A stretch of 49,843 nucleotides of DNA from a virus. The position numbers and the translations under genes were made by a program. The notes under the pieces were generated by a model. It was not told where the DNA came from and did not search any database. It worked only from the letters and a program-made list of their open reading frames with translations. The stretch is taken from the IMG/VR virus record IMGVR_UViG_3300005663_000065, positions 1 to 49,843 of that record. One strand, 5' to 3'. This document shows positions 7,589 through 15,022 of this stretch, piece by piece (the first letter of the stretch is position 1; each line of letters begins with the position of its first letter).

Positions 7589-7652
7589 CACACCCGACGC
7601 ACACCTGCGCCACACCTACCAGGCCCCAGATCGTGAGATGATGGATACATCA
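7589..7652 (+). promoter_or_regulatory. Plus-strand control element, copy A (CACACC triad plus extended -10)
   Basis: Three perfect CACACC boxes start at 7589, 7600 and 7611, exactly 11 bp apart. They are followed 23 bp after the last box start by TGAGATGAT (extended -10-like, 7634-7642) and GATACATCA (7644-7652). The same arrangement, ungapped, is found at 28796-28860 and 31749-31813, each upstream of a plus-strand gene with a strong ribosome site. The -35 region is not sigma70-like, so an activator binding the boxes on one DNA face is the likely model. Confidence 0.65.
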
Positions 7653-7671
7653 AGCAAGTGAGGGAATTCAA

Positions 7672-7854
7672 ATGATGAAGATGCTAGACACCACAAGCCA
7701 CCTTTACAGCCCCGACGAAGCTATCCGCATCGCTGCCGACATGCAAACCGACGATGAAGATTGGGATTACCAAGTCGTCCACGACCCAACCGGAAAAGGG
7801 TATAGCTTCATTGAAATCTATGACAAAGATGGTGAATTCGTCGCCAAGGTTTAA
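7672..7854 (+). CDS. Small acidic hypothetical protein
   Basis: A 60-residue protein with a compact alpha/beta look (SPDEAIRIAADMQ, then WDYQVVHDPTGKGYSFIEIYD). GAGGG precedes the ATG at 7672. It is the first gene behind control element A and is likely co-transcribed with the next gene. No family or function is recognised. Confidence 0.65.
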   Translation: MMKMLDTTSHLYSPDEAIRIAADMQTDDEDWDYQVVHDPTGKGYSFIEIYDKDGEFVAKV

Positions 7855-7880
7855 TCAACACAAAGAAAAGGAATGCACAA

Positions 7881-8102
7881 ATGACGACTCGCACTGTCTA
7901 TATGCCAGCAATTGAGCGCACAGTAACGTTGAAAGCCTATCTTAAAGCAATCAAGATCGCTAAGGCCAACCCGGACACTGAGTTCAAGCAAGGGTTGACT
8001 ACATGGTGGCCCACGACTGGAAAAGAAATAATGCAGCAATTTCGACGCGGAATGAATGACCGTATTAATCAGGGCATCCCATACAACAATCGTGGAGTCT
8101 AA
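7881..8102 (+). CDS. Conserved phage hypothetical protein
   Basis: A 73-residue basic protein (TRTVYMPAIERTVTLKAY, later FKQGLTTWWPTTG and DRINQGIP). I recognise this pattern as a small protein found in many unrelated phages, with no assigned role. AAAGGAATG lies upstream of the start. It ends 10 bases before the bidirectional terminator and forms a two-gene plus-strand cassette between the capsid operon and the sugar island. Confidence 0.7.
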   Translation: MTTRTVYMPAIERTVTLKAYLKAIKIAKANPDTEFKQGLTTWWPTTGKEIMQQFRRGMNDRINQGIPYNNRGV

Positions 8103-8112
8103 TCCTAAACAA

Positions 8113-8142
8113 AAGAGGGGCAGCCCAACAGCTGCCCCTCTT
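8113..8142. terminator. Bidirectional Rho-independent terminator
   Basis: A 12-bp perfect stem (AAGAGGGGCAGC / GCTGCCCCTCTT) with a 6-base loop. It is T-rich on both sides (CTTTT on the plus strand, TTTTGTTT on the minus). It lies between the convergent ends of the plus-strand pair (ending 8102) and the capsid gene (ending 8168), so it should stop both transcripts. Confidence 0.9.
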
Positions 8143-8167
8143 CTTTTACTCCATCATGATCCTGACT

Positions 8168-9646
8168 CTAGGCAGGCAAGTTCCAATCGCTGAACAGGCT
8201 CGGTCCAGTCCTCGAAGTCTCGCCACCATCAACGAAGTATGGCGAATCAGGGAATGGCTCGCGGGTGTGCTGCAATGGCGCGTAACGCACGTTCTGAAGT
8301 CGCCCGGCCAACTGTGGCGTGAGTAAGATCACTCTCGGCTCGATCTTCGACACCCATTGGTTACACCAGTTCAACGGCGGTTTCTTGTGCCACAGGAACC
8401 GGCCACCGTCCGTCCAGAAATCGTCACCCAGGCGTCCATCAGCCACCGCTACCATTGCGCCCTGGTTATAGTCCAGGTACTGCATGAATGTCGATGCCTG
8501 ACCGCCCCTGATAGTCAAGGGGATGAAATAGATGTCGGACGCGAACTGACCGGCCAGAATGTTAACGTTGTCAGCGTCCGTCTCTTCCTCGATTCCATCA
8601 TCCTGGATGACCGGAACCTGAATTCCGTCGATCAAGAGATAACTACCGCCTCTCATCGTGTCTCTGAGGTTGATCTGATCGGCTGCATCCACAACCACAC
8701 GCTCTTGACCGTTGGCGTCTCGGAACGCGCATCGGTATGTCAAGTATGAACAAGGCCAGACTGCCGTGATCTCAAAGAAGAGTTCAGGCCGCATCGTGAT
8801 TGCCCACGTGGTTGGGTCAAAGTTCATCCTGGTGGCATTGTGCCGGAGGAACCGATTCATGTAGGTCAAGACCTCCACAATGTCAGTCCCGTTGGCTACC
8901 TCATCCACCAGACCATAGTTGAAATCTTTGATATCGCTATCGAGCGAAGGGCAGTTCGTGCCCGTGATGGCATCCACTTTGTTCGTGCCGATCAAGATAT
9001 CAAGGCCCGGAAATTCGGCATATCCGCCACCGGCAGTGTTGTTGGCCGGATTGCCAGTGTACAACTGCCGTATGAGCTTATTCTGGAAGCTGACCCCGAC
9101 CTCAACAAATGCCATCAGGACTTCGCGCCTGAGATCGGGAGTACCGGCGATGTTTTGCTGAAGCAAGCCGCCTTCCGGCTGAAGCAACGGATCGTTCAGC
9201 ACTCGCAAATCAAGAAACTCGCCCCTGTCGGTCTGTTGACCAACGCGGTTAATCTCAATCTCTTTCGTCATGAAGCTGTACCGCCCGAACTGGGCCGTCT
9301 GGATACATGACTTGGTAGGCCCGGCGATCATGGGATCGTCGCAAACCCCGTCAGGATCACTGCCTGTGTTGTCCTGAAAGCCTGTCAGGTATCCGAAGAG
9401 AGGATTCATACGCATCGAGCCTTGCGCGGGAAGCATCCCGGCCAAGCCTTGCGGCTGAATCCGTGTGCTAATGATGTCACGTTCCAGGCCGCTAACGCCA
9501 AAGATGCCGCCCGGCCCATGCATATAGTTGGTCGTGGGGGTTCCGGTTGGCGTGGTGTGTTTCCAACCAGTGGTTGACTTGGCCCTCATTCGTGCTTCGA
9601 TTTCTTCAACGAAGGCGTCAAGCACGCCGCTTTGTTTGGTGGTCAT
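8168..9646 (-). CDS. Major capsid protein
   Basis: A 492-residue protein with the features of a large HK97-like shell protein. An early Gly/Pro-rich stretch is followed by CDDPMIAGPTKSC (103-115), a segment I know from environmental phage capsid proteins, then QFGRYSFMTKEIEINRVGQ and a mixed alpha/beta remainder. Position directly after the protease gene and the best ribosome site of the window (GGAGGT) support very high expression. It is longer than the usual 300-400 residues, suggesting an inserted domain. Last gene of the head operon, followed by the terminator at 8113-8142. Assigned by position, size and partial family memory. Confidence 0.8.
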   Translation of the reverse strand: MTTKQSGVLDAFVEEIEARMRAKSTTGWKHTTPTGTPTTNYMHGPGGIFGVSGLERDIISTRIQPQGLAGMLPAQGSMRMNPLFGYLTGFQDNTGSDPDGVCDDPMIAGPTKSCIQTAQFGRYSFMTKEIEINRVGQQTDRGEFLDLRVLNDPLLQPEGGLLQQNIAGTPDLRREVLMAFVEVGVSFQNKLIRQLYTGNPANNTAGGGYAEFPGLDILIGTNKVDAITGTNCPSLDSDIKDFNYGLVDEVANGTDIVEVLTYMNRFLRHNATRMNFDPTTWAITMRPELFFEITAVWPCSYLTYRCAFRDANGQERVVVDAADQINLRDTMRGGSYLLIDGIQVPVIQDDGIEEETDADNVNILAGQFASDIYFIPLTIRGGQASTFMQYLDYNQGAMVAVADGRLGDDFWTDGGRFLWHKKPPLNWCNQWVSKIEPRVILLTPQLAGRLQNVRYAPLQHTREPFPDSPYFVDGGETSRTGPSLFSDWNLPA

Positions 9647-9702
9647 GAATTACCTCCGACAGTAATTAAGAAAACCTGTTTGGATGGATATTAACTGACT
9701 GT

Positions 9703-11166
9703 TTACGTGCCGGTCGCGGGGCCGGCCACCTGCTCAACAACTTCATTGAAAAAGTCATACGCCGGTCCTTCTTTGGCCGCGTCACCATCTTTGTCAACAA
9801 TGTTGTCGCCAGACGATGACGCTTTGTATCCACCGTTGGTGCTGCCCACCTTGACTTGCGGAGCCATCTTCGCGGCTATCTTTTCGTCATCGGTCTTTTC
9901 AAGAAGGTCAAGGCGAGCTTTCACACCCGTGACCTCTTCCTTGATTGAATCCACGCCTTCGGTCAAAGCTGTAAACGCTGGCAATGCTGCCAGCGCCTTG
10001 GCTGCCTCTTCGCCCAACTGCTTGTAATCGATAGCTCCGGTCGGGGTGTCGGCTCCGTCTTCTTTTCCGTCGAAGAGATCAAGTCCTTTGTACTCGACTC
10101 CCAGGCGATCGAGTTCAGCCACCAAGTCTTTGGAATTCCCCTCGAACTTGGCAACGATATCTTCACCTATCATGCCGACAAGTGTTTCACGTTTGTCTTT
10201 ATTGAAACCCATTTCGCCTAGCTCCTTTTTCAGCATTGCTATCCCGGTCCAGACATTCGCGGCTGCCCGCATAGGCAATGGACTTAATTCAAAGTCTCGA
10301 TACCATCCGATGATACCGTTTTTCTCGTCAGAGTGCAAATAGTGATACCCGTGAGAGACGCCCCAATCCTTCTGGTCAGAGATGGCTTTCGCCGCATCTT
10401 CAAAGCCTGGATCGATAGTGCCACTATGCATCAGAAGGCCATCAGAGTAATCAACCCAGTCAGCTTGACCCCAACGTGTGCCGGGTTGATGCCACAGCCA
10501 TAGCTCAGGGAATTTGCCGCCTTCGTCCAGATATTCCACATAATCCTTGTGAGCGCTATCCTCGAAGATTTCAGGTGGGTTGTCTCGATCCCTGAACTTA
10601 TTGGAGGTCCAGGCAAACCATCGCCACTGATCATTCATGTCCTTGAACGTGACGAACGATTGACCAGGCTCGATCGTTAAATCGCTGCCAGTGGTCGCGG
10701 GGGTTGTTCCTCGCACGGTCGCGAGCACGGTCGCGAGCTTCGATAGCAACGTAGCTTTCAGGCTTCGAGGCACCGTGATCGTGATTGTTGTTTCCTCCAC
10801 CGGTTTCGGTTTTGGCTCTACGTTTGAGGGTAATGGGCCGCCCTCTGACGGTTTGTCGCTGATGTCGCTTTGACCCTCTGGCATATCGACCACCACGACC
10901 GGAATCGGGATCATGGACGTGGGCCGCACTCGTTCTTTCCATTGATTTGACAAGCCGTTGGGAACAATGGGTTCAGGTGAGCTTTGAACCACGACACACC
11001 CGGAAGGCGCGATGTACCACTGACAATTCGCACAGGCTTTCTCTGCCGTGCCGCCCAGTGTGTTGTAGTTTGCAAACTCTTGGGTAATCTGACGATCATA
11101 GACATCCCAGAGTTCCATACGGTCATCGGTATAGACTTTGGAATCGGACTGTTTGTCTTCAGCCAC
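9703..11166 (-). CDS. Prohead maturation protease with scaffold-like C-terminus
   Basis: 487 residues from a GTG start (AAAGGAA upstream). The N-terminal 160 residues are Pro/Thr-rich. A conserved core (about 165-310) contains LWLWHQPGTRWGQADW, SHGYHYL (271-277) and a segment FELSPLPMRAAAN near 292. These fit XkdF/S78-like phage proteases that cut scaffold and capsid in the prohead, with the histidine in SHGY and a serine in ELSP as candidate catalytic residues. The C-terminal 150 residues (coiled Ala/Leu/Glu-rich) look like a scaffold. An upstream in-frame segment beyond a TGA (11218-11358) looks like the missing N-terminus. Protease assignment moderately sure. Confidence 0.7.
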   Translation of the reverse strand: MAEDKQSDSKVYTDDRMELWDVYDRQITQEFANYNTLGGTAEKACANCQWYIAPSGCVVVQSSPEPIVPNGLSNQWKERVRPTSMIPIPVVVVDMPEGQSDISDKPSEGGPLPSNVEPKPKPVEETTITITVPRSLKATLLSKLATVLATVRGTTPATTGSDLTIEPGQSFVTFKDMNDQWRWFAWTSNKFRDRDNPPEIFEDSAHKDYVEYLDEGGKFPELWLWHQPGTRWGQADWVDYSDGLLMHSGTIDPGFEDAAKAISDQKDWGVSHGYHYLHSDEKNGIIGWYRDFELSPLPMRAAANVWTGIAMLKKELGEMGFNKDKRETLVGMIGEDIVAKFEGNSKDLVAELDRLGVEYKGLDLFDGKEDGADTPTGAIDYKQLGEEAAKALAALPAFTALTEGVDSIKEEVTGVKARLDLLEKTDDEKIAAKMAPQVKVGSTNGGYKASSSGDNIVDKDGDAAKEGPAYDFFNEVVEQVAGPATGT

Positions 11167-11217
11167 AATATCACGTTCCTTTATAGCACTGTTCGCAACT
11201 GCGAAGGCGCTTGACTC

Positions 11218-11358
11218 TCATGTCGCGACGTCGCCGCCATCACGACGGCAATCGGCAAACCGACTATTCCAAACACTGACCCACGTTTCCCTGACTTCGA
11301 GGGATCGATCAATCACGTTAGTCGGGAGTTCAGGATCGCCAGGGCCGCTGAATGGCAT
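11218..11358 (-). CDS. 46-codon ORF in frame with the protease, ended by a TGA; probable protease N-terminus
   Basis: Starts at ATG 11358 behind GAGGT and encodes MPFSGPGDPELPTNV followed by VSVWNSRFADCRRDGGD, then TGA at 11220-11218. The same frame continues after the stop as ESSAFAVANSAIKERD straight into the protease start at 11166. The two halves together match the N-terminal 'NSAY..C...GG..CE.SAF..AN' module common on phage proteases, so the TGA falls near an expected cysteine. It could be a genuine short gene, a mutated N-terminus, a sequencing error or a recoded stop. Confidence 0.6.
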   Translation of the reverse strand: MPFSGPGDPELPTNVIDRSLEVRETWVSVWNSRFADCRRDGGDVAT

Positions 11359-11361
11359 TCA

Positions 11362-11775
11362 TTACCTCACGAACGCTTCCATGATGGAAAATACTCTTTT
11401 GTTAAGTTCATTTTCAAGCACTCGATCCAAATCGTCAACCCCTTTCCATCCAGCCTGTGGGAACATCTTGACAACTTCCTTGGGAGTTCCCTGAACAAAC
11501 CTGTTATATGGCGCGATATTCGAGTTGCTCCCAACGATCCCGACCATGCGGCTACCGCTTACCTGGACAGTGCTTGACCACGAGCGCTTCAGCGTTCCGG
11601 TTCTTCGGTAATTGGATTTTGTCAGGCGTTGGGCTGGATACCTCGCGATGAACCTCTGGCCATTGGCTGTGGTCGCGATCATCGCGGCTTTCAGGTCTCG
11701 TGTTAATTTTAGCCGATCAAGACGCCCACGACCCCGTGTGTCAATTGGGATGACCCTGATTTGTGTCTGTGCCAT
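11362..11775 (-). CDS. HK97 gp10-like head-tail joining / neck protein
   Basis: 137 residues from ATG 11775. A long basic helix region (RLDRLKLTRDLKAAM) leads to a domain with YRRTGTLKRSWSS, a strand-turn-strand RMVGIVGSNSNIAPYN, and RFVQGTP. This is the layout of HK97 gp10/SPP1 gp16-type neck proteins ('tgtLrrSw..v.gn.vy.Y..fvq'). It would sit at the portal-tail interface. It lies between two structural genes and overlaps neither. Family call by pattern only. Confidence 0.6.
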   Translation of the reverse strand: MAQTQIRVIPIDTRGRGRLDRLKLTRDLKAAMIATTANGQRFIARYPAQRLTKSNYRRTGTLKRSWSSTVQVSGSRMVGIVGSNSNIAPYNRFVQGTPKEVVKMFPQAGWKGVDDLDRVLENELNKRVFSIMEAFVR

Positions 11776-11779
11776 TGTC

Positions 11780-13090
11780 TTAGAAGGTCTCTCTCCATGA
11801 CAGTGAGCCTTCGACATCAACGGCTGAAACACCGCCAATCGGACGTGCTGCTAAAACAATCTCGTCGGGAGTGCCGATTATACTCGCACCCAATAGCAAT
11901 GCATTCTCCAGAGCTACTTGTTCAGAGCCACCACCTTGGTTTCCGCCCCCTGTTTCGAGGTATCCGCCTGCGATGACACTGCCATTCGTCACCACATTAG
12001 CAGTAGCTCCCAACGCGAATTCTATGGCGCTATTTGCCAGACCATTATAAGTGAATGCTCCCGCTATATCAGGGTTCCACACCAGAACCCACTCAATAAA
12101 TTCTGCCGCTGTTTGAATTTGCAAAGCATTATTTATCATCCGGACTGTGGCCCCAAAGTGTGTGGATTTAAGTCGAAGGCCTACCAATGCATAAAGAGTG
12201 TTTTCAACGGCTGTCACGACTGCCGCGCCTCCCGTAGAGACGTGCCGGACTGTTCCAACATCGTCTGTGCCACCTTCTGAGATCACGGCTGAACAGATCG
12301 CACGCATAGAACAAATGCCAGAATCGGCAGTCGTGATCATCTGATATCTGAGAGGAAGATTAGGAGTAGATGCCCAGGGAGTCGTGAGAACGTTTCCCAC
12401 CTCGAAATTATGAACGTATCGGATCATGTTGCCAAATTTGATCCCGAATCTAACACGTCCTTGCGAAAACCATTCAAAATCAAAAACAAATATCAGGCCT
12501 TTTGTGAAATCAACAGTCAGACCTGATACGCCGTTCCCGTCCATCGCGTCAACATTCCAATTGGCTTGCGTGAAAGTTGTGTCAATGGGGGTTCCAGTAT
12601 CGTTTGAGCGCACAGTCACGCCAATGACACCCGCGTCGGATTCGAAGAATATGCCGTTGTCGTCATCAAAGTAGCCGATCCGCCGTTCGCAACCTGTCAG
12701 TACCGCGCTAGCAAGTTCTAGCACGCCAGTGATTTCAATATAGTGAGACTTACCAGGTTGATAATTGAATCGGCGGAACGTCTGACGGGTGAATACTCCC
12801 GCCGTGGCGTCAGAGCTAACTATATCGAGGTATGGCTTTGCTGGGGTCGGAGTGCTTGAAGCAATGCCAGCGCCTGATTCAAGGGCTTCATCCCAGAATA
12901 ATGGCTGCTTGTCGGACCCAAGTAATTTGGAATCGAATACTGTTTTAGGTTCGGACGTGCGCCACCGCCCCGAAGCATCTGCGGAAGCGGTATCGCCCAT
13001 CTGGATTTCAAGAGGGGCAGCAGACTTTACGAATACATCCCCAGCGATCCTGACAATGGTTTGCGCAAACTTAGGCAATCCACTAACCAT
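11780..13090 (-). CDS. Virion structural protein with DxKLL-type beta-rich domain
   Basis: A 436-residue beta-rich protein. The segment FDSKLLGSDKQPLFWDEAL followed by RQTFRRFNYQPGKS, RRIGYFDDDNGIFFE and TPNLPLRYQM is a conserved motif series I know from structural proteins of many environmental phages. Its exact role (decoration, neck or receptor contact) is not established. The first residues MVSGLPKFAQTIVRI share a short N-terminal signature with the products at 13856-14914 and 14914-15009. SD AGGGAAGGA lies upstream. It belongs to the head operon between portal and protease. Confidence 0.65.
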   Translation of the reverse strand: MVSGLPKFAQTIVRIAGDVFVKSAAPLEIQMGDTASADASGRWRTSEPKTVFDSKLLGSDKQPLFWDEALESGAGIASSTPTPAKPYLDIVSSDATAGVFTRQTFRRFNYQPGKSHYIEITGVLELASAVLTGCERRIGYFDDDNGIFFESDAGVIGVTVRSNDTGTPIDTTFTQANWNVDAMDGNGVSGLTVDFTKGLIFVFDFEWFSQGRVRFGIKFGNMIRYVHNFEVGNVLTTPWASTPNLPLRYQMITTADSGICSMRAICSAVISEGGTDDVGTVRHVSTGGAAVVTAVENTLYALVGLRLKSTHFGATVRMINNALQIQTAAEFIEWVLVWNPDIAGAFTYNGLANSAIEFALGATANVVTNGSVIAGGYLETGGGNQGGGSEQVALENALLLGASIIGTPDEIVLAARPIGGVSAVDVEGSLSWRETF

Positions 13091-13123
13091 TATTCATCCT
13101 TCCCTCTGTCATCCGTTCAGGCA

Positions 13124-13573
13124 TTAGTTGGCGGCTTCCGCCGTGGGTTGCGGGATGTCAGCGAAACAAGACACATCAACGCGCTCGCGCAAATACTTCG
13201 GGAAAGCCCTCTTGACATCCTCGCGCAAAGGGTGATCGCATTCGGCGGCCAGCATCATGATCTTGCCTTCGACGGTCGTGAGCTTCAGATGCACTGGCGC
13301 TGCCACTTTCAGGAGTTGCTTGATTTCATTCTCAACAACGCTCCTGACGGCACTGATCTTGGTTCCGGTTTCGGGATGCGCCATTGCTTCCAGGGTATCG
13401 AGTTGTTCCGTGAGCAATGTCCAATCGGCAGTCACGATCATGTGCTGATTGATCGTTGCGGCCAAACGGTCAATGGATTTGATCGGAATCTGCGCACGTG
13501 ATCCTGACCGGAGTAGATCATGGATCAAGTCCTCGTTTTCCTGGTCAATGGTTTCCTGGTCAGGGTCGGTCAT
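13124..13573 (-). CDS. Hypothetical helical protein of the head operon
   Basis: 149 residues from ATG 13573 (GAAAGGA eight bases upstream). Predominantly helical, acidic at the N-terminus (DPDQETIDQENEDLI). No family recognised. It overlaps the upstream gene by 4 bases. A head-assembly role is plausible from position alone. Confidence 0.6.
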   Translation of the reverse strand: MTDPDQETIDQENEDLIHDLLRSGSRAQIPIKSIDRLAATINQHMIVTADWTLLTEQLDTLEAMAHPETGTKISAVRSVVENEIKQLLKVAAPVHLKLTTVEGKIMMLAAECDHPLREDVKRAFPKYLRERVDVSCFADIPQPTAEAAN

Positions 13574-13845
13574 CGTGTGTGTCCTTTCTGTGGTCGAGTG
13601 GGAGTGCTTGTTATACCCGAACGGCCCCAACGGGTGATTGGGGCCTCTCGTTGTGACTTTGCATCAATTCGTTCTCCAACCATCTGACGAAACCACTCTA
13701 CTGCTTCGTCAGGGGTCGCGGCCCTACCGAAAGACCTTGATTCTCCAACAGTGTCCAGGATCGCGTCTACCTCATCGATATTCATTGCCTCATGTTCGCC
13801 TGTGCTATCGAAGAAGTTCTGGATCGTCTTTTTGTTTGCTGCCAT
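13570..13845 (-). CDS. Hypothetical protein of the head operon
   Basis: 91 residues from ATG 13845 with AGGAG upstream; an in-frame ATG further up (13878) lies inside the preceding gene. Starts MAANKKTIQNFFD and has a basic, Arg/Thr/Pro-rich tail. No recognised domain. Confidence 0.6.
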   Translation of the reverse strand: MAANKKTIQNFFDSTGEHEAMNIDEVDAILDTVGESRSFGRAATPDEAVEWFRQMVGERIDAKSQREAPITRWGRSGITSTPTRPQKGHTR

Positions 13846-13855
13846 GATATTGCTC

Positions 13856-14914
13856 CTATACGACTGTGCCGATAGCAATACTTCGGATCACGCCGCCATC
13901 GTTTACAAAGACCGTCACAACGTCGTCTGCCGGTGTCCACCGAAAGGTTAGGAAATTGGCATCCAAGGCGGCAGCTACAGGAAGGGTGATATCGGCTCGC
14001 TGCGCCCAGAACGGCGTTGTTTCCGTGGCTGTGGGTTCGGCGTACGCGACAGTCAGGCGTGTATTCCCTACAGTATCCAAACTTCTTATAATTACTCTCT
14101 GCGCAACGGGATCAGTTGCCGAGGCATTTGCTAAGAGCAACAACGATCCTCCTGCCATGCCGACGATAGCAGAAACAGTGGTTAAGTTGTTGGAGTCAAT
14201 ATCGACTGACCCTGCAGGCGAAAGCGTCAAATCCCCCGCCGTCGTACTAATCATAGTGGCTTCTTGGAACGCAAGGGCTCCGGCAGTCCAAAGTGCTCTA
14301 AACACCCCACCAATACGAAAAGCCATTCTATCGTCGGCGTGACTGTAGAAAATCCCTGCTGCTATATTTGAGTCCTCATCAGCAAATATGAAACCCTGTT
14401 GGGTTTCAGTATTTGGCCCAAGAATCGTCACCGTTCGACCTAGACCTTGAAATAGATGTTCAAGAATAAGACCGGAATCAGCTCGAGCCGCCACAACACC
14501 GGCAGTTCCAAACCATAGGTGTAGTCCATTATCCGCAGGAGGTGCACCGGCTCCAAACGCTACCATAAGTCCGTTGGAACTCCCTGCAAATTGAATCGCG
14601 GGTGCGTCATCATCTATGAAGCCCAACATAACCGCTGAATCAAAATCACGATCTACCACGGCATATTGAGCATCCACAATGCCATCAAACAGGCCCAGGT
14701 TCTGACCAACGATCCCGATCCCGATAGCCACTACCGGGACATTCACGGCCCCGCCGACTGGCAAGCCGCCCATCAGCAAGTTGGCGTCAGGATCGGACGT
14801 GTCCCACACCCAGCAGAATTCGTCACCATCGCCAAAGCAGATGGGAATATCACTGCCGGGATTCGGCGGCGGTTGTTGAACTATGTTTTGACCAAAGCGT
14901 GGCAGCATTGTCAT
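13856..14914 (-). CDS. Virion structural protein, beta-rich
   Basis: A 352-residue beta-structured protein. The middle part STTAGDLTLSPAGSVDIDS is a repeat-like strand motif typical of virion and tail-spike proteins in environmental phages. The N-terminus MTMLPRFGQNIVQQ matches the signature of two neighbouring products. Start at 14914 overlaps the stop of a 31-codon gene (TAATG). Placed between portal and protease, so a capsid decoration or neck-fibre role is possible. No enzymatic motif seen. Confidence 0.6.
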   Translation of the reverse strand: MTMLPRFGQNIVQQPPPNPGSDIPICFGDGDEFCWVWDTSDPDANLLMGGLPVGGAVNVPVVAIGIGIVGQNLGLFDGIVDAQYAVVDRDFDSAVMLGFIDDDAPAIQFAGSSNGLMVAFGAGAPPADNGLHLWFGTAGVVAARADSGLILEHLFQGLGRTVTILGPNTETQQGFIFADEDSNIAAGIFYSHADDRMAFRIGGVFRALWTAGALAFQEATMISTTAGDLTLSPAGSVDIDSNNLTTVSAIVGMAGGSLLLLANASATDPVAQRVIIRSLDTVGNTRLTVAYAEPTATETTPFWAQRADITLPVAAALDANFLTFRWTPADDVVTVFVNDGGVIRSIAIGTVV

Positions 14915-15009
14915 TAGTCGCTCCGTTTCTGGATCGTCTGGGCCTTCTGAACGATTCGAGGCCGAAAAACAACCCGTTGAATCTCTTGTCCGTACTTCGG
15001 AAGTGCCAT
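14914..15009 (-). CDS. 31-residue basic peptide with LPKYGQ signature
   Basis: A short gene starting MALPKYGQEIQRVV and ending in a basic RPRIVQKAQTIQKR tail. AAAGGAA precedes the ATG at 15009, and its TAA overlaps the next start (TAATG), so translation context is good despite the size. The opening residues repeat the N-termini of the structural proteins at 14914 and 13090. It may be a virion-targeting peptide or a remnant of a duplicated gene. Confidence 0.5.
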   Translation of the reverse strand: MALPKYGQEIQRVVFRPRIVQKAQTIQKRSD

Positions 15010-15022
15010 CAATGATTCCTTT

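Noticed and set aside
7353-7661. A 102-codon plus-strand ORF across the divergent intergenic region
   Set aside because: No ribosome site, overlaps the start of the leftward gene and runs through control element A; the product has no coherent composition.
8840-9310. A 156-codon plus-strand ORF opposite the capsid gene
   Set aside because: A shadow of the strongly supported capsid gene.
11218-11220. A genome-wide reassignment of TGA to an amino acid
   Set aside because: TGA is the stop in many coupled ATGA overlaps (for example 4356, 22004, 22683, 27552) and genes end sensibly there.
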